Shown here one piece after another: positions 1 through 11,758 of a DNA stretch of 61,189 bases. The position numbers and the translations under genes were made by a program. Source of the stretch: Aureobasidium sp. EXF-3400 (taxonomy: Eukaryota; Ascomycota; Dothideomycetes; Dothideales; Saccotheciaceae). The notes beneath the pieces were generated by a model, which did not search any database, was not told where the DNA came from, and saw only the letters and a list, made by a program, of their open reading frames with translations. The stretch spans positions 1 through 61,189 of the forward strand of contig SWBL01000314.1 in assembly GCA_024195585.1 (NCBI GenBank). Direction: 5' to 3'. Within the stretch, counting starts at the first letter, position 1, and each line of letters begins with the position of its first letter.

Positions 1-1322
1 AAGCGCGACGATCTGTGAGACCCAAGACCTCACCTACAAGGACGATGGCACTGGCGAGATCCGCTTCAGCAAGCCGTCCAAAGCGAAAGCAGATAACTTC
101 AGCGACGACGATCCATTCTGGAACGATGCATCATCATCAAGATCATAGCCAGAGTGATCTGACGGTAATTATCTCGATATTTGAATTCTACTCCTCGTTG
201 TAGAGGGTCAGGATTTCGAAATTCTTCCCGACTCGAACGATCGAAAAAGTGGTAGAACTGCTTACAGTCTGATATCCCTCCGGAGCTTGTAAATTGTATT
301 GCTCTTGATATCACACGCCAGGTACTTGTTTCTTCAGGAACGATTCGTAGACTGAACAGTTGTTTTCTCGTTTTTGTTGTTGCTTTCGAGATGCCATATA
401 GAATGCTATTTCACATGCCGAGTGCTCTGTGCAGTCACACATGTTGGGAGCAGCGTTTCGACGTTGAGGTTTTGACTGCATGTGATTTTGTACTCGTCGA
501 TCATACACCTACAAACCTCAAGAAGCCCGATTGTGAAGAATATCTGACTTTCCATTGCTCGACCAGACAGATCAGAATGACTACATTTGGAACAGATCTG
601 ACGAATTATGTCTCTATACCTCTTATAGCCACAACCCAAAGGAGTGCAACGAGAATTCGGGAGAAGTGCAACAGAAGTGCAACTACACGCGAAATCCTTC
701 AGCTAGACAATACGAACCGCTTCTAGGGACAGCGACCCTCATGTTCCGACTGTAGGATCCGGGTTATCGAGTTCAGAGTCATAGCTGAGTTGGGAATGGT
801 TCAGAAGTCCCGGCTGTTACGCAAGGGCTCTGAAATTGAGACGAACAAGAGCTGGACGATAATTCCACAGTACCCTCCAACGAGTGAACTTTCCTTGGAT
901 GCAGCTTCGACGCTGCGCAAGCTGGAGACTTTGTCCAAAGTCTCTGCTTTCGAACTGTATACAGCCACGATTTGTGAATTCAACAGACTCTATTCAAAGC
1001 TGAAGGTCTCTTGGAAAAAAGAGAGAAAAAAGAGAGAGAAAAGAAGAAAGAACAAAAGGACGGCATCAGTGGTCGCAAGATTGAGTACAGCCGACTCTAT
1101 CCTGGAGGCCGGGGTGCGACGATTTGCTGTTCGAAACTTCAAGGACTGCATGATGCTTCAGATGATACACAAGAGGACAACAATCATGCGAAACCTAGGT
1201 CACTGAACCGCAGACGCGATCATGCGGCACCTCCGCCTTACGAGAGAGGACTACCTGCTTCTCGGATAGAACTTGGTCCCTAAGACCCGGTGATCAGAAA
1301 CTGGCTTAGGCAGAAAAGGCCT
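1..1322. other. No supported gene (left edge)
   Basis: Short open frames occur on both strands but none has a family signature, a convincing start or a splice pattern. A purine-only run near 1013-1050, rich in GAGA and AAAG, gives an artificial Lys/Arg-rich translation. I see no RNA gene here. Confidence 0.5.
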
Positions 1323-2051
1323 ATGTTTTCTCCAGCAAGAAACTCCGGTACGATCCCGCACGCAAGCAGCATCACTGTTGAGTATGCTGACACCTCCGAG
1401 TTTGATGATTATCTGTTGGGCTACCTAATGAGATCGTCCCCGCCAGAAGCACACGCTATAGCTAAAAAGGTCGAGCCATCTTCCGTACGTGCTACTACCC
1501 CTATACAGGAGGAAGCACAACCCATGGCTTTTGAAAGAGTGTCCTTACATCGTCGTCGTAAGTGTGTTTCGGTGATCGCCAAAGATGCAGTATCTCCAGC
1601 CACATTGGCCGCACCCTTTGTTTCCTTATACATGTGCTTACCTGCTAGTGCATGTGTTTCGAGCACACCTGACGCTCAAGAACTGTCTTCGACACGTCCG
1701 CTTAGCGTGGCTATATCAATTCTTAGCGTTCCTGAATCTCCTGTCAACGTGGTTACTTCTCACCTTTTCTCCTCGGCTATAGCTACACACAGCATTAGAC
1801 GTGTTCCTGCACAACGAGTCCCCCATATCTTGTGCTCGCAGAATATTGTAGCTTGGCTCGTAGAACTGTGGAACTGCTGGCCTTACGCTCACTACACATT
1901 CATCACTCAGCTTCTCCTGATTGGCGGTGCTCTAGACAACATGAACGTGGATTTGCTTCACGTCGCGCGTGCTCGCACATTGGCTACTCTGCTCGAAAGC
2001 CAAGCAACAGCTCAGTCTGCACAGCTAGTTGCGAACCTGATGCACCTGTGA
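1323..2051 (+). CDS. Doubtful hypothetical ORF, 242 aa
   Basis: This uninterrupted frame begins at the ATG at 1323 and ends with TGA at 2049-2051. The first 70 residues have normal protein composition, while the later part is rich in Ala, Ser and Leu and looks less protein-like. A possible intron donor (GTAAGTG) lies near 1558, so the real gene, if any, may be spliced. A second plus-strand frame (about 2010-2287) also has protein-like composition after residue 60. No domain, signal peptide or membrane segment is recognisable and I do not know the family. It may be a decayed gene or a chance ORF. Confidence 0.2.
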   Translation: MFSPARNSGTIPHASSITVEYADTSEFDDYLLGYLMRSSPPEAHAIAKKVEPSSVRATTPIQEEAQPMAFERVSLHRRRKCVSVIAKDAVSPATLAAPFVSLYMCLPASACVSSTPDAQELSSTRPLSVAISILSVPESPVNVVTSHLFSSAIATHSIRRVPAQRVPHILCSQNIVAWLVELWNCWPYAHYTFITQLLLIGGALDNMNVDLLHVARARTLATLLESQATAQSAQLVANLMHL

Positions 2052-3856
2052 TCAGTGAAGATTCCGTTGAAGATGGAATTTTTGAACTTATATCATGGGT
2101 GACAATACTAGGTTCTGAAGCTGACATGATATTTTGTGATCAACCAAACGAACTAGCAGCAAACGAGAGAATGGTGCCTAGTGCAGCCAGTCCCGAGGCC
2201 GAGGGCACTAAGAGCTACCACAATGCGTTGAGGCTATTCACATGCTCAACAGGCTTGGATTGTGCTCGATGCTTACAAAACGTTTAGTGACACAGAACTA
2301 GATCAGGACAAGCGTATTGCCTCCAAGATGCTGTTAGAAAGAGATGGTATCGGACACTAAGCCGAGGGCACTAACGAGTGATCAGATCATGTATTTCGTT
2401 GTTATGCTGCTAGCTTGTACACAAGACCTCTGAGGATCGGTTGTTGCGTCTGACATGTCATTTTGATGTAACGTCGAAACAGCATCATATACTCACCATT
2501 AAGATCATTATCGCCTCTTTATGGTCCCAAGTAGCAGTGGAACAACTTAATTCACAAGTCCGGCTCCTCTTAGCTTGAGAAATCACATAGGCTTAATCTC
2601 CCGGATTAACGGACTTTCCACTACAACGACTAGACTAAGGGTCGTATGGTCAGGAGTCAGAGGTGCGATAGGGTCTCTCTTCTCGGCAGCCATTTCAAAC
2701 TCTAGACCTACCACGAGCTTAGTTACCCGTTATGACATACCGCGATCCGTACCGACATCTCGAAGATCAATACAAGAAGCTAGATAGGTACAGACGTTAC
2801 TGGGACATGAGTAAGGACTAAGTGCACGGATATGAGTTAAGGTGCATGGCCTGTAGCGAGTCTTGCTCGATGAGGGAGGGCGAGATACAACCGATTCAAG
2901 AACCCAAAAGATACCCCACAAGATGAGACCGAGCTCGAAGATGGCTCTAGCACAAGGTTCATCAAATCGTGGTGCTTAGATGAATGTAAAAGTCAGGCAA
3001 GGGCGTCAGATAAGTGTTGTTCACGACACACACCCCATCACGTTCGATATTCTCTTTGTCTAAAGCTGCAGATCTTCTCGCACCTAGGGACGGGGTTTTT
3101 TTATTTAGAGCCTAACACCGTGGAATTTCTTACAACTAAAACCGTCGTGCGTGATTGATACAGGAAGACTAGATTTCTCCAAAAACCACGCGGATCAAGC
3201 TCTAATTCTTCTAATTACCAACATGGGACTACACACCACACTGTTGCCACTCTAACACTTAGAGGATCTTGGATTGTATCTGAAGCAGTCTAAAGTGAAT
3301 TGAAAATGTGTGACAGCTACAACTTAAGAAGTTCAACGTCTCATCGTTCGGAAAATGTTTTTCAGATATGTGCCAGGGTCACCTGTACAGCGAGTATGAA
3401 GTTGGGAGATCCGAGAAAATTTTAAAACATATACAGACTTACAGAGATCGAGAAAATGACTATCACCGCGACAAGCACTATACAACCATCCTATAGCTTT
3501 GCGACTAACCGGATTGTATCCTCTAAACTGTGTTCAAGGCTCAGTACAGCCCTGGTTTGACTGTGATCAAACATTGGTCGAATCATAGTTGGATTGGGAC
3601 AGACACATGCTTCATCTAGCATGCTTGAGAGTCATAGTCTACATTAGCTCCACTGTTTCCGATACCGTGATAGCTTTAGGGTGTAGTTTCCAAGGAGGTA
3701 TAGGGAGGACAAAGGCGGAGCTCCCGCAGAGTGGTGCTAGTCCATTTTTGTTGGTCGTGCCAAGTTTTTCATGGTCGGCGCCGTATTTAATGGTGGGGAG
3801 GCCACTCCGCGTGGTCGCGAAATGAGAGTGTAATTTGGCGACGCGACACGCGGCGG
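2052..3856. other. Intergenic, no gene seen
   Basis: No supported coding region. The 14-base string GCCGAGGGCACTAA occurs at 2198-2211 and again at 2361-2374, a short direct repeat without further context. The rest has frequent stops in all frames. Confidence 0.5.
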
Positions 3857-5161
3857 ATGCCAAGCAAATCAGCTTACCAAATGCCAGAATTCACTCGATC
3901 ATCTTGGCGACCTGCCTCAACAACGTCAACATGTGAATGGGCGAGGGGTAATGAAGCAACGGCCTACTCTGATGTCGACACACACAGCATGGCTGACCCC
4001 ACAGGATCGATAGTGCTTCGTCAACCTAGCGACATCTTCCCGCCATCACTTCCGCACGAGTACAAATTTCCACATTGCGGACCACTCCCTGATCACAAGC
4101 TGCATGTCCGTCATCCGCGCACCCACGAAGTTCTCATCAGCCTGTCTGCCTGAGACCACAAAGACGGGGCTGTACACTTTGGTATGGTCCACAATGCTTG
4201 CGCCATTGTGACTGGCAACCGCCATGACGGCTATCTGTCTCAATCTGCAAATGCCTCAGCCCTGCGGCTCACCATAGAACACGACGACTTGCTTCCTGCA
4301 CGACCCGAGGCCTACTTCTACCACGTCCCGGGAGAAGCTGACTATCTCATCATCCCAACTTTTGACCTCTGGCACGATCCGCTCTCGCTGCCCTCCGCCT
4401 GGACTTGGCTAGAGCAGGACGACGTGTCCGTCGCTGTATCTTGCGCTGCACGAGTAGATGATGCTCCTGGCGACGCAACTCGAAACGAAACATGCCGACT
4501 CAGCAACCACAGCACTGCTGTGATGCCCTGCCCCGTGTTGCCTGGGAGAAACAATATGGGCTGTTTTGGCGACGACACGCATGTATACGATCAAAGTCTC
4601 ACCCCAGCTGCACGCTCCTCGAGCCCCAACGCTGTTGAGTACGCGTATCTCGACGCCAACCTCCGTCACACTTTCACAGATGGAAGCTAGACCTTCTTTC
4701 CAAAGTGCCCCGGCACTTTCGTCGCTCACTTCCTCAAGCCAGTCGCTGATCAGGTCGCCCTATACCACAATGTCACTACCCGTCCTTTGGGATGCGAGTT
4801 GCGCGCTCTATACCGAAGTTTTACCAGAACTATCTTCGCTACACGCAATGACCATCAGTCCCGGTCTGCTCTGAAGAACAGCAACACGAAAGAAACAGTC
4901 TGGGCTGCCCATGATGAGCCAGGACGTGGCGTCGGCAGCACAATGTCATCTAGAAAGGGCTGCGATGCTACATACCAAGACGTAGCGGCCAAACGGCAAA
5001 GGGCTTCGTCTTTCGCCACCAACTCGTCGTTCGAATTAACGGTTCCCAGCGTTAGCCTGACGAACAGTGACGAGTCTGACGATGGTTTGATCCACCGTAG
5101 CGCTCCGATCGATCCATCACCGCAGAAGGATGAAACCATTGTCGAGCTGCGAAGGGATTAG
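3857..5161 (+). pseudogene. HNH-nuclease-like fungal protein, broken by two in-frame stops
   Basis: One 435-codon frame runs from the ATG at 3857 to TAG at 5159-5161, with only two internal stops: TGA at 4151-4153 and TAG at 4688-4690. Sequence on both sides of each stop continues the same family. The order matches the abundant fungal HNH-domain proteins: an N-terminal HP/LSLSA segment, then ACAIVTGNRHDGYLS, then a YFYHVPGEADY...PTFDLWHDP block, then the TRNETCRLSNHSTAV zinc/HNH entry, a LRHTF segment, FFPKCPGTFVAHFL and ALYHNVTTRPLG. In relatives the segment after CRL(T/S)NH carries an AHLVP-type catalytic His; here it reads MPCPVLP, so the His is missing too. The second stop could derive from CAG and the first from CGA. 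Family recognition is from memory; pseudogene status follows directly from the stops. Confidence 0.7.
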
Positions 5162-7065
5162 CTCGCTACGAATTGCGCGTGTAACATGATCCGCTCGTGA
5201 TGCGGCCAGAAAGTTTGGTACGTGTTCTCAGTTTCTAAAGTGTCACAAGGCATAGCATCTCATGATGACGGTAGTCGTCACAACCTTATCGGTCATGGAG
5301 AGCTACCCAATGCGACCGTCTGGCGTCGTCCGCGGTGGACGCTAGGATAAGGCATGTCTGTCGAGGGCATCGAGTAGTCCGCCTTATGTTCTGACTAAGA
5401 AAAGTTCGTCCGCCAAGTGCTGATGCGCCACAACATACATCTCGTTTGACGATAGCTGAGTACGTCCAAAGCTGTCATTGCTATACGTTGAAGTAGAAGC
5501 TGCCGTCAAAGACGAGTAGTGCTCCCAAGGATGAGTACCATGATTAAGGGCTAATGCACTCCAGCGTGCCATATTCTTCTCCGTGTTAAATTATTGGACA
5601 GGCTGCAAGAGTGATGAGGTGGGTCGCAAATCGAAGCCTTGACGAAATCAGGCACAGTCATCAGTCATCAGTCATCAGTCATTAGTCATCAGTCATCAGC
5701 TCATAAGTTGTAATGGTGTTTGTGACAAGTGTGACCAGCAATGCAAGGGTCTACCAAGCAGTAGTCACGAGATATGTAGTAGCCGAACCAAAAGCACAGC
5801 TTTCTAGTCGCCAGTATCGCATTGGTCCGTTACCAGCCTCGTTCTACCCTAAAACCTCTTCACTTATGGCACAGGCTCGTGTCTCTCTACCCTCTCATCA
5901 TGCTTAGCAAGTACAATACTGATCAGTTGGCAATCTCCATCGCGAAGATTTAGTCAGCTCGCATTTCGTAGCATTTCGTTAGTGAACGGTACTTGGCATG
6001 ATATGGCTTGTGAACAGACCTCGAGTCTCTTCGAGCTCTGTCAAAGCTGTGCAAGCTATAGCCTCGAGAGGGTCTGAAGCTTTGTTCGTGTAAGGAATGA
6101 CATCTACCTCTCCCACAGCCTAAAAGGATAAAGCAAAAGATGTTGAATTTTGATCTGGCGTGACTTTCCAAAGCGGTGGGATTGGATATGAAGGAAAATA
6201 CAGCACCGTGGTGGTAGCGAAATAGCACACTGCACGGGGAAAGGAACGTGGCTTACAAGACCCATTTTTCGGATTAACGATTGCGTACCCCACCATAATG
6301 ATCCGGCAGACAGGTACCGAAATCTCCTTAGACTGCTGCACGTGTTATATCGTAGAATGATGAACTGTGGCACGCGGCTTTTGACCTGCTTCCCTTCGCC
6401 ATCTGTCAGCCGTGCCCTGATCAGAGCTTCATGCTGTCTGAGCAGATCAGACGTCTGATTTGTGGGTGGGAAGACCAAACAGCTCTAACGGAGCACGGCG
6501 TACACTGGGAGGATCCTCAAGCTTGAAGCCACGCGTGATCCTCTCCAAAGCAACTCGATCCGAGGTCTGTTTCGAGGAGAAAGATATGCCGAGAGCTCAT
6601 TGATGGATTTTGGGTTTGCACTGTTTGCCTCAATGTGTGACTTCGCATTCTTGAGCAAACAAAGCAAATATCTGGTATCTAGATGACAAACCGTGTCTAG
6701 TCCAAAGCGCTCGTATTCAAAAAGCGAGAGGCTCGTTATCCGTTTGCTAAGATATCCCCTCGTGGTAATCTTTATGCTTTTGATCTTAGATTGCGAGATG
6801 GTCATCAGGATTCCATGACTGCCAATCTTACCCAGCAGTAATCTGACATGTGACATGATATGCTTTCCGAAGGGTGATTCCGACGGCGCAAGCATTCGGA
6901 GCTTTGTAAAGAAAGAAAAACTGTAACACTCCAAGAAATTACAGAACCGAAGCTCGTATTGAAAGTAGAGCGATCGACGGCGATTGTCGTCGGATCCTGT
7001 TTAATATTATGCTAGTGTCTGTGCGCGACTTGTACAAATTAGATTAGACGCCGGTACTATATGCA
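5162..7065. other. Intergenic with a 7-mer tandem repeat
   Basis: No supported gene. A minus-strand open frame at 6485-6934 (first ATG near 6895) is just over 100 codons long from that ATG, but has no recognisable features and no clear promoter. A heptamer tandem repeat lies near 5655-5700 and is listed separately. Confidence 0.45.
5655..5700. repeat. TCATCAG heptamer tandem array
   Basis: The unit TCATCAG is repeated about six times with a single T variant (TCATTAG) in the fourth copy. It lies in intergenic DNA between the HNH relic and the MIZ-type gene. A seven-base unit would break reading frame with each unit change, and no gene overlaps it. Confidence 0.85.
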
Positions 7066-8522
7066 ATGATCGCTCTGACACCGTGCAGAGACGAACTGCC
7101 TTATCTTTGCATCATGTCTTCTTTCTCACCCATCACTTATATTTCTAAGCTTGAAGATAGGTTTCAGCATGATAGAAGATTGAACATCTTGCAAGAAATC
7201 GACGTTGTAGCGCTAGACCTGGTGCGTAAGGCACTTCGGACCAAAGATTTGTTCGCTGTGGTCTTGGTGAGAAACCAGTATTTCCTTTTGTTCTATCCTA
7301 AACAGAAATTGACAGAATGTCGAACACCTAGATTCACCATGCGGTAGTTCCACCTGCTACTCGTTCCTCCTCGTTCGACTCTCACGAAGTGGCACATGGC
7401 TTGAGCGTCATCCGCGACCTCCTTGCCATCCCGACGCTGAGCGATCATACAAGATCGTTCTTGTCTCTCTTCTGCACAAGTATATATGAAGACTGGAACA
7501 GAATCGAGTCTGCTGAGGTCAAGAAGCTGGAGTCACAGCTCAAGATCTGTCTCAAGAGTTCGGACGTGCTCAAGACTGTCAGAGAGATCTCGTCCACTCT
7601 CAGTCAGGCCTTCCACTTCGACCTTCCTGACTATGTACATCTGGCAGACGGAGTCGACTACTATGACATTATTCCGACAGGCGCGGGCGGCTTATCGTCC
7701 ACTATCATCACACCAACTACACAACTCAGAACTCGGTGCACAAGTCAGCTGTACACTGCATCGAACCCTCAGGACCATCCACGTTCATCGAGATTGACAG
7801 TCTTACTAAGACTCCTCCACGGGTCCAAGCCGAGAACGGCAGCAGCCTTTTCAGGTGAGAATTTGCCTAGCGGTTTCGAAATGAAGATCAACAACCTTCT
7901 AGTCGAGTCCAAAGATGGATCGCTCGTCAAGGATGTCACGTCTCAGCTCGAGTCGTACAATGGACTCGAGGTGGAGATTGAGGCAACCAGCGCTGCTCGG
8001 GGTAAGACCTCGCACTTCGCTGTCGCTATTGAACGTTGGCATGTCTGGAGTAGGCAGGAGATCATCGAGACATGCAGAACAATCTCAAAGGAGGAAGTCT
8101 TGGAATCTATAGCCACTTCTCTGGCACCGAGCCGTAGCGCTACTGCTGATGTCATTGAGATCACGTCGGTGATCAGGATTGATCTCTTCGAACCGTTTTC
8201 GCAGTCTCGAATCTTCGACATACCCGTTCGCGGAGCAGATTGTAGGCACCGTGATGCTTTCGATCTTAAAGTCTTTCTCGAAACTCGGTTCAAACCATTG
8301 GACACTGATCGACCGCCACTGAACAACTGGCGCTGTCCGGTATGCTCTTCGGAGTGCACGCCAGAAAGACTGGTCAAGGATGGGTTCCTTATGGAAGTGC
8401 GAGAATACCTGAGAGCAAAAGCTCAGCTGAAAACTCGGTTCATCATCGTGGATCACAGGGGAAACTGGCAGCGGGTCGTAGAGAACGCTGTACGCGTAGT
8501 TGTTCTAGATGCTGGGGTGTAG
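7066..8522 (+). CDS. MIZ/SP-RING-type zinc-finger protein with a frame-slipped middle
   Basis: Exon 1 is 7066-7266 (a later ATG at 7114, MSSFSPITY, is an alternative start). The intron is 7267-7331 (GTGAGA...CTAG, phase 0) and exon 2 is 7332-8522; read literally this gives 463 aa. The C-terminus shows a Siz/PIAS-like SP-RING: RIFDIPVRGADCRHRDAFDL near residue 365-380, then WRCPVCSSECTP near 400. This family of SUMO-ligase-like proteins normally has C-x-H-x-x-C; here the second Cys is Ala. Between about 7690 and 7855 the literal frame gives low-complexity sequence, while the frame one base back gives convincing protein (HYHHTNYTTQNS, HCIEPSGPSTFIEIDSLT). Two compensating one-base indels therefore seem likely, too close to a clean frame change for any intron. 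It may be a recent pseudogene, or the assembly may hold errors. Confidence 0.65.
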
Positions 8523-9357
8523 GTCGTGTTCTGGGGACCATGTCACGACTGGTGTCATGTCATGATTCGTGTTGTAGAAGTAAAGATGTTCTCGGAAGTC
8601 TTGCCGTTGGCATTTGAGCCGGAATGACCAAGTATCGTTCCACGCAAGCAAAGTTTGGTTCGTTTGACGGACGTTGAGATCCCTCGCGCCTAAGCAAACT
8701 AGACAAACTGCACGACCCAGTTATGATAGATTGACACGCAGGAATACGCGACATACCAGATTCAGCTGGCGGCTATCGTCCAGCTGGTCACCCCAAGCAG
8801 TTTTTCGACGGAGAAATCCATGTTGGATCGCTCGCTTAGCCGAGCGAAAGATAATTCAGTCACCGTAATGACACTCTGTTACCTGGCGATCTGATCCGCA
8901 AAGCGGTGGGGTCATCTCATGTTTGTAAGATAGTATGAATCTCTTACACTAGCTTCCTGTCTCAATGCAAGCCTATCGACCGAATGGAGAAACCGGATAG
9001 ACAGTCGATTGTATGTTCTGAGACCCACCCCAATTTGGGGAAGTCGTGCCGCATGCATTAGACCTCGAATTCCACAGCCCCGCTTGATGCTAGGTCATTA
9101 GCTGTGCCGTACTTTGCACGTACGGAGATCAATAGCCATATTAACTAACTCATTGACTAACTAGACTTTCAGAGCAACAGAGCCATGTTGTCGGTAGAGC
9201 TCCCGTCAGAAGCGGGACACCAGATGGCCGTGAATTATTCTCCCGCTCCGACTTCCATCATCGAAGATTACTAGCATTATAACTTGGACACATGGCCCTT
9301 CTTCCACTCAAACAGTCAGACCTTCTGCCTAGCCTCTTATCCTGTTGTCAAGCGGTG
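8523..9357. other. Intergenic, 5' region of permease gene
   Basis: No supported ORF. The stretch separates the MIZ-type gene from the permease on the same strand and should hold the permease promoter. I see no clear TATA box within 100 bases of the chosen ATG. Confidence 0.4.
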
Positions 9358-11199
9358 ATGAGTTCCATCGAGCTCACCGGGAGGAAGGAGAGTTGCATCG
9401 AGGCTTCAGGGTCGAGATATGATGTGGAATTCCAGATTGCGCAGCCTCGAATGGAGGTATGTCCTCTAAAGACTCTGTCCTGATATTTACAATCTGACCA
9501 AATACTCCAGAAGAGGTTTCGTAGATGGCAGATGATAGGGTTTTCATGCACAATCATGATAACCTGGGAAGGTCTGCTATTGTACGTATGGTCCACACGT
9601 CACTAGTGACCACAATGCTAACATTTCATCTGTCGAAGCGTATTCACGTACGGCTTAGAGAATGGTGGTCCGGCCGGACTCCTCTACGGATTCATCTTCT
9701 GTTTCGTCGGATATCTTGCGGTCGTCTTGTCCCTCGCAGAGCTGGTTTCTATGTGAGTGAATATGAACAGTGAAACAGTTGAGTGCTGACGGTACAGGAT
9801 GCCAAATGCAGCAGGGCAGTACTATTGGGTGGGTACTCTGGCGCCACCACGATACGGGAAATTTCTCAGCTGGATCACAGGTGAGTCGTGTTCCAGAGTT
9901 TTTTCTGCTCTCGACACTGGTAGACTGATCGTGTAACTCAGGCTGGCAACAGTTCCTGGCATGGCAAGCGGATATCGCGAGTGCTGCTTATCTTGCCAGC
10001 GAAGTCTTGCTAGGCTTGGTCAACCTTAACATCCCGAGCTATATCCCGAAAGGCTGGCAAGTCACTTTAGTACTCTACGCCATCATGCTGTTTGCTTTAG
10101 CATTCAACACCGTGCTCATCCGCTTCTTGCCTCACATCGAATGGATGATATTGTTGATCCACATCGTTGGATTCATTGTGATCGCAATCCCGGTCTCTTA
10201 TTTCGCCAAACACAACACTGCAAGTGAAGTGTTCACCACTCTTCTCACTATAGGAGGTTACTCACCAGGTACTTCGGTTTTCGTTGGGCTCATGACAAGT
10301 GTCTTCGCATTTCTCGGTAGGTTTGATCCCAAAGATTGTGTGCAAGTAAGATTGTATGATTAATGTCTACACAGGTGCCGACGGAGCAATCCACATGTGC
10401 GAAGAAGTTGAGAATCCAGAGGTCGAAGTGCCGAAGAGCTTGGTGATCAGTATATGCATCAACGGCTTGCTCGGTATCGGCATGATGTTAATAATGCTGT
10501 TTTGTATCGGTGATGTGCAGGATGCCTTGACCTCATCAACCGGATTCCCGTTCATCCAGATCTTCCAGCAGGCACTACCCGATTCGACCGCTTTCACCAC
10601 AGGTCTCGCTTCACTGCTCTTGATATTGCTCGTGTCGGCAGTTGTAGCTGTTACTGCTGCAGCGTCAAGGGTGACATGGGCATTCGCTCGCGATGATGGA
10701 CTCCCTGGTTCTTCGTATCTCAAGAAGGCAAGCGCTCCGCAATCATACTCGAGTCGATACACGCTTACTGATTGAATCAAAGATTGATCACAGAGCAAAG
10801 CTTCCATTCTGGTCCATCGCACTCTCCTTCGTCATAACGCTCCTCCTCGGTCTCATCAACATTGGTTCTGCTACTGCTTTCAACGCTGTGATATCACTCA
10901 TGGTGGCTAGCTACCTAGCATCATATCTGCTCCCCATAGCGCTGCTTGCTTGGAAGCGATGGACGAAGCAAAAGTTGCCAGTGGGCCGGTGGCACATGGG
11001 TCGCTTCGGACTGGCCATCAACATCACAGCCATAATTTGGACGACCATCGTCTTCATATTCTCATTCTGGCCGAGTTCTGCCACTGTCACCTTGCAGACA
11101 ATGAATTGGGCTGTACTACTCTGGGGAGGAACTTTCATCTTGGGTTGTCTGTTGTACCTCCGTCAGCGTAGATGGTTCAAGACTTCCGCAAAAGCTTGA
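9358..11199 (+). CDS. APC-superfamily amino acid/choline/GABA permease
   Basis: Seven exons: 9358-9456, 9511-9581, 9639-9752, 9798-9880, 9942-10316, 10375-10727, 10783-11199, totalling 503 codons plus stop. Introns are 45-61 bases with branch sites such as GCTAAC and GCTGAC; the last one (10728-10782) starts with GC instead of GT. The protein is a polytopic membrane transporter of the amino acid/choline transporter branch (Uga4/Hnm1-like). Diagnostic stretches are YGLENGGPAGLLYGF, NAAGQYYWVGTLAPP, LSWITGWQQFLAWQA, SVFAFLGADGAIHMCEE and SRVTWAFARDDGLPG. The N-terminus is a short cytoplasmic tail. The substrate (choline, GABA, amino acid or polyamine) cannot be read from sequence. A GNAT acetyltransferase gene follows 560 bases downstream on the same strand. 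All splice phases fit, so I consider the gene intact. Confidence 0.92.
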
Positions 11200-11758
11200 A
11201 AGGGGAGTGTAAGAGCAAAGGCCAACTCCAGCTGAGGGTGGAGCTTGACACATCGAAATGGTCAGTAGTCGGACATATGCGCCCGAGTCATCACCGCACG
11301 AGTAGCATGGAGAACCTGGTGGACTGAGTCTCGTAGAGCGTGATTTTGCCAAGACATCAGACAGGCAGTATGACGCGCGATAGTCGTATTCTTCTTTTGG
11401 CGATGTCCTCACTACTATTCTCAGAGCACTCGCATAGCTAGAGCAGAAACATATTTAGTTTTTACTAGCGTTTCTGTAAAATGAGGATCGACGCAGCGTC
11501 AAGTGAAAGACGCGAGATACACAGGAGGTTGAGACACTATTGCTGCAGCAAGGGCAGAAGCTGCATCCTTGTTTTCGACCAAACTAGCTCACCCAGTGCA
11601 TTGGGACGTACGACGGGGAGATTCTCGGCCTCGGTAGATACACGATATGGATGCATGATAAGCCGCTGACAACACCTCTTTTCTGCCGAACAAGGAGTAG
11701 AAAAGAAGCGATATTCTTTCCGAAAGATACCTGTCAAGATGCGCCTTGCTTTCCGGAG
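11200..11758. other. Intergenic between permease and acetyltransferase
   Basis: No supported gene. An open frame from ATG 11651 runs into the acetyltransferase frame, so an N-terminal extension of that protein is possible, but the family normally begins close to the FSIRL motif. Confidence 0.4.

Noticed and set aside
6485..6934. Minus-strand ORF beside the MIZ-type gene
   Set aside because: It opens with a non-ATG codon, shows no features, and its composition is unremarkable.
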